From: Gluconobacter vitians
Lineage (GTDB): Bacteria > Pseudomonadota > Alphaproteobacteria > Acetobacterales > Acetobacteraceae
Direction: 5' to 3'
DNA length: 64,000 bases
NCBI RefSeq assembly: GCF_015244565.1
Contig: NZ_JABCQG010000012.1
Span: 35,766 to 99,765, forward strand
Below the pieces are notes generated by a model that ran no database searches, was not told the DNA's origin, and worked only from the letters and a program-made list of their open reading frames with translations. Shown here piece by piece: positions 62,889-64,000 of this stretch. Numbering within the stretch: the stretch's first letter is position 1; every line of letters starts with the position of its first letter. A program made the translations under genes and the position numbers.

Positions 62889-63394
62889 CGGGATGCCGTC
62901 TTTTTACGACGGTCAGGGCTGACCGACTGACGGCGGTCCTTCGTATCCAGAAGGCGGATATCGCCCGATGTGACGTCGAGGGCTTCGGGGTGGTCCGAAA
63001 GCATATTCGTCAGGACACGATGCGCATTGGCTGCACAGTCCATGTCGTCGGGGCGCTCCTGAATATCCTCAATAAGACGAAGCAGATGCGCTCTGCTCTG
63101 GGTCAGGCGCACCTGCAGCGCTTCGATATCCGCAATCTTGCGGGTCAGGGCATCCATCAGCGCCGCATGATCCCAGTGTGTCAGATCAGAGGGCAGCAGG
63201 GTGCGGATTTCGTCCAGCGTAAACCCGGCCCGCTGCGCTGTGGTGATAAGACCCAGGATCATCACGGCCTGCTGCGGGTAGGTCCGGTATCCGTTGGGAC
63301 GGCGCTCGACCGTCTTCAGGAGGCCAATCCGCTCATAGAAGCGGATGCGCGAGGGTGTCAGTCCGCTTTGCTGTGCCAGTTCTCCAATCTTCAT
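62885..63394 (-). CDS. MerR-family transcriptional regulator
   Basis: 169-aa regulator: N-terminal winged HTH MKIGELAQQSGLTPSRIRFY, ERIGLLKTVERRPNGYRTY, then a dimerisation helix ALTRKIADIEALQ and a C-terminal tail. Only one Cys is present (DMDCAANAH, Cys120), so it is not a classical metal sensor (no Cys pair). Effector probably redox or electrophile (inference). It is convergent with the DJ-1-like gene and divergent from an interrupted hydrolase gene whose promoter has the same MerR layout. Confidence 0.92.
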   Translation of the reverse strand: MKIGELAQQSGLTPSRIRFYERIGLLKTVERRPNGYRTYPQQAVMILGLITTAQRAGFTLDEIRTLLPSDLTHWDHAALMDALTRKIADIEALQVRLTQSRAHLLRLIEDIQERPDDMDCAANAHRVLTNMLSDHPEALDVTSGDIRLLDTKDRRQSVSPDRRKKTASR

Positions 63395-63420
63395 GATTTA
63401 CCCCCGGTCATGAACGCAGC

Positions 63421-63451
63421 TTGACCTTGAAGTTAGCTTCAAGGTTAGGCT
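63421..63451 (+). promoter_or_regulatory. MerR-type promoter of the interrupted hydrolase gene
   Basis: TTGACC (63421-63426), 19-bp spacer that is itself a perfect inverted repeat with arms ACCTTGAAG and CTTCAAGGT around TTAG (63424-63445), -10 TAGGCT (63446-63451). Lies between merR and the hydrolase remnant. Confidence 0.85.
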
Positions 63452-63491
63452 CTGACCAGTATCCCGTTATTGATCAGCCAGGAGGCGTATC

Positions 63492-63548
63492 ATGTCCTTT
63501 GTCACCACATCTGACGGTGTAGAGATTTTCTATAAGGACTGGGGATAG
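63492..63548 (+). pseudogene. Alpha/beta-hydrolase (chloroperoxidase-like) gene cut by an IS
   Basis: ATG 63492, GGAGG 5 nt upstream (a strong site), encodes MSFVTTSDGVEIFYKDWG and then stops at TAG 63546. This is the canonical N-terminus of non-heme chloroperoxidase/alpha-beta hydrolases (DGxxIFYKDWG), which normally run about 275 aa. The remainder has no match; IS sequence begins at or near the stop. The rest of the gene presumably lies beyond the window's right edge. Confidence 0.8.
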
Positions 63549-64000
63549 AGGTGGTCCCGTCTGTTCGGACAGTTTTTGGATTTGAATAAGCTATACCCGG
63601 TTATTGTTATGCCGCCATTCTGACGGCGTTGCTGTTGGCCCTCTGGTCCGGGGTTAACCCCGGGCCAGATGGCGTCGGCGCGCCATGATACGCCTCATCA
63701 GGCGTTCGTCCAGCCAGAGCCGTATGGGGACGTTGCCCGTTATAATGGGTGATCCATTTCGTGAGCCCCACTCGAAGTTCTGATCCGGTCTCAAATGCGT
63801 GCAGGTAGACACATTCGTATTTCAGCGACCGCCACAGACGCTCGATGAACACGTTGTCCAGCCAGCGCCCACGTCCATCCATGCTGATACGGATCTGACG
63901 CTCTTCCAGGAGCCCGGTAAAACGGGGCGTCGTGAATTGTGAGCCCTGATCCGTATTGAAAATTTCCGGGGCGCCATAGCGCGTAAAGGCATCCTGTAGC
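63546..64000. mobile_element. IS3-family insertion sequence (right part beyond window)
   Basis: Sequence after the hydrolase N-terminus changes abruptly and contains a reverse-strand OrfB-type transposase that runs off the window. The terminal inverted repeat candidate starts about GAGGTGGTCCCGTCTG (63549 on). The exact edge and target-site duplication cannot be fixed without the other end. Confidence 0.8.
63607..64000 (-). CDS. IS3-family transposase OrfB (C-terminal part)
   Basis: DDE transposase on the reverse strand, partial at the window edge (131 codons seen). Motifs: IFNTDQGSQFTTPRF with the second catalytic Asp and FIERLWRSLKYECVYL with the Glu; then KWITHYNGQRPHTALAG and TPDEAYHG, IS407/IS51-like. 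The first Asp of DDE lies outside. Stop TAA at 63607. Antisense to the hydrolase. Confidence 0.93.
   Translation of the reverse strand, partial: LQDAFTRYGAPEIFNTDQGSQFTTPRFTGLLEERQIRISMDGRGRWLDNVFIERLWRSLKYECVYLHAFETGSELRVGLTKWITHYNGQRPHTALAGRTPDEAYHGAPTPSGPGLTPDQRANSNAVRMAA

Noticed and set aside
1..64000. CRISPR arrays, rRNA genes, prophage or toxin-antitoxin modules
   Set aside because: No regularly spaced repeats, rRNA sequence, phage structural genes or recognised toxin-antitoxin pairs were seen on reading both strands.

Overview
The window is a high-GC alphaproteobacterial chromosome segment, most likely from an acetic acid bacterium (Acetobacteraceae, probably Gluconobacter). The signs are an OprB-type sugar porin, an exported aldose 1-epimerase, a FlaF-linked flagellin, a MucR/Ros regulator, an OlsB-like ornithine-lipid acyltransferase and the Trm112/LonN/thioredoxin gene order common in alphaproteobacteria. 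Species assignment is inference; no rRNA or species marker is present. Most of the window is ordinary, densely packed core genome with many 4-bp ATGA/GTGA stop-start overlaps. Only the right edge, with an insertion sequence, looks recently rearranged.

Layout. 1-5 kb: ftsK (runs off the left edge), then a reverse operon peptidase C26-rluB-rsmD, with divergent tadA. 5-9.4 kb: DegP/HtrA protease, a polysaccharide flippase and a CDP-glycerol transferase-like protein. 9.4-15.6 kb: serine dehydratase and threonine aldolase (coupled), then folD, an MTHFR-like protein and an M1 aminopeptidase. 15.7-18 kb: flaF and flagellin. 18-20.8 kb: radical-SAM plus DUF4130-UdgX DNA-repair pair. 20.9-26 kb: EmrA-EmrB, TetR and a NodT-type outer-membrane factor, with the same 19-bp operator placed twice. 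26-29.5 kb: class II aldolase and an OmpR/EnvZ-like two-component pair. 29.5-31.9 kb: nfu, nitroreductase, tsaB, rimI. 32-36.4 kb: mucR, fur-olsB, lnt, XRE regulator.

36.4-41 kb: tyrosine/dual-specificity phosphatase, a His-rich lipoprotein, a globin-coupled chemotaxis transducer, and the trm112-lonN-thioredoxin/TPR operon. 41.2-41.5 kb: two identical tRNA-Gly(GCC) genes, each with its own near-identical promoter. 41.8-47 kb: oprB with a gluconate-repressor-like operator, ppa, a small secreted protein and a FUSC exporter. 47.2-51.2 kb: tRNA(CAT), ettA, an acetyltransferase and a GT39-like membrane protein. 51.2-61 kb: mlaC-mlaA, exported galM, cysE-ubiH, a hypothetical protein, MscS, glnK-amtB and a secreted protein.

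61.1-64 kb is the most interesting part. Two divergent genes (a NAD(P)-binding epimerase-like protein and a DJ-1/PfpI protein) and a third gene (an alpha/beta-hydrolase cut short after 18 codons by an IS3-family element) each have a promoter built the same way: TTGACC, a 19-bp spacer starting TT and ending AA(C/G)GT, and a TA-initial -10. This is the hallmark of MerR-family activation, and a merR gene lies between them. I read this as a small MerR-controlled, probably electrophile- or redox-stress regulon, with one member knocked out by transposition. No CRISPR array, prophage or rRNA operon was seen.
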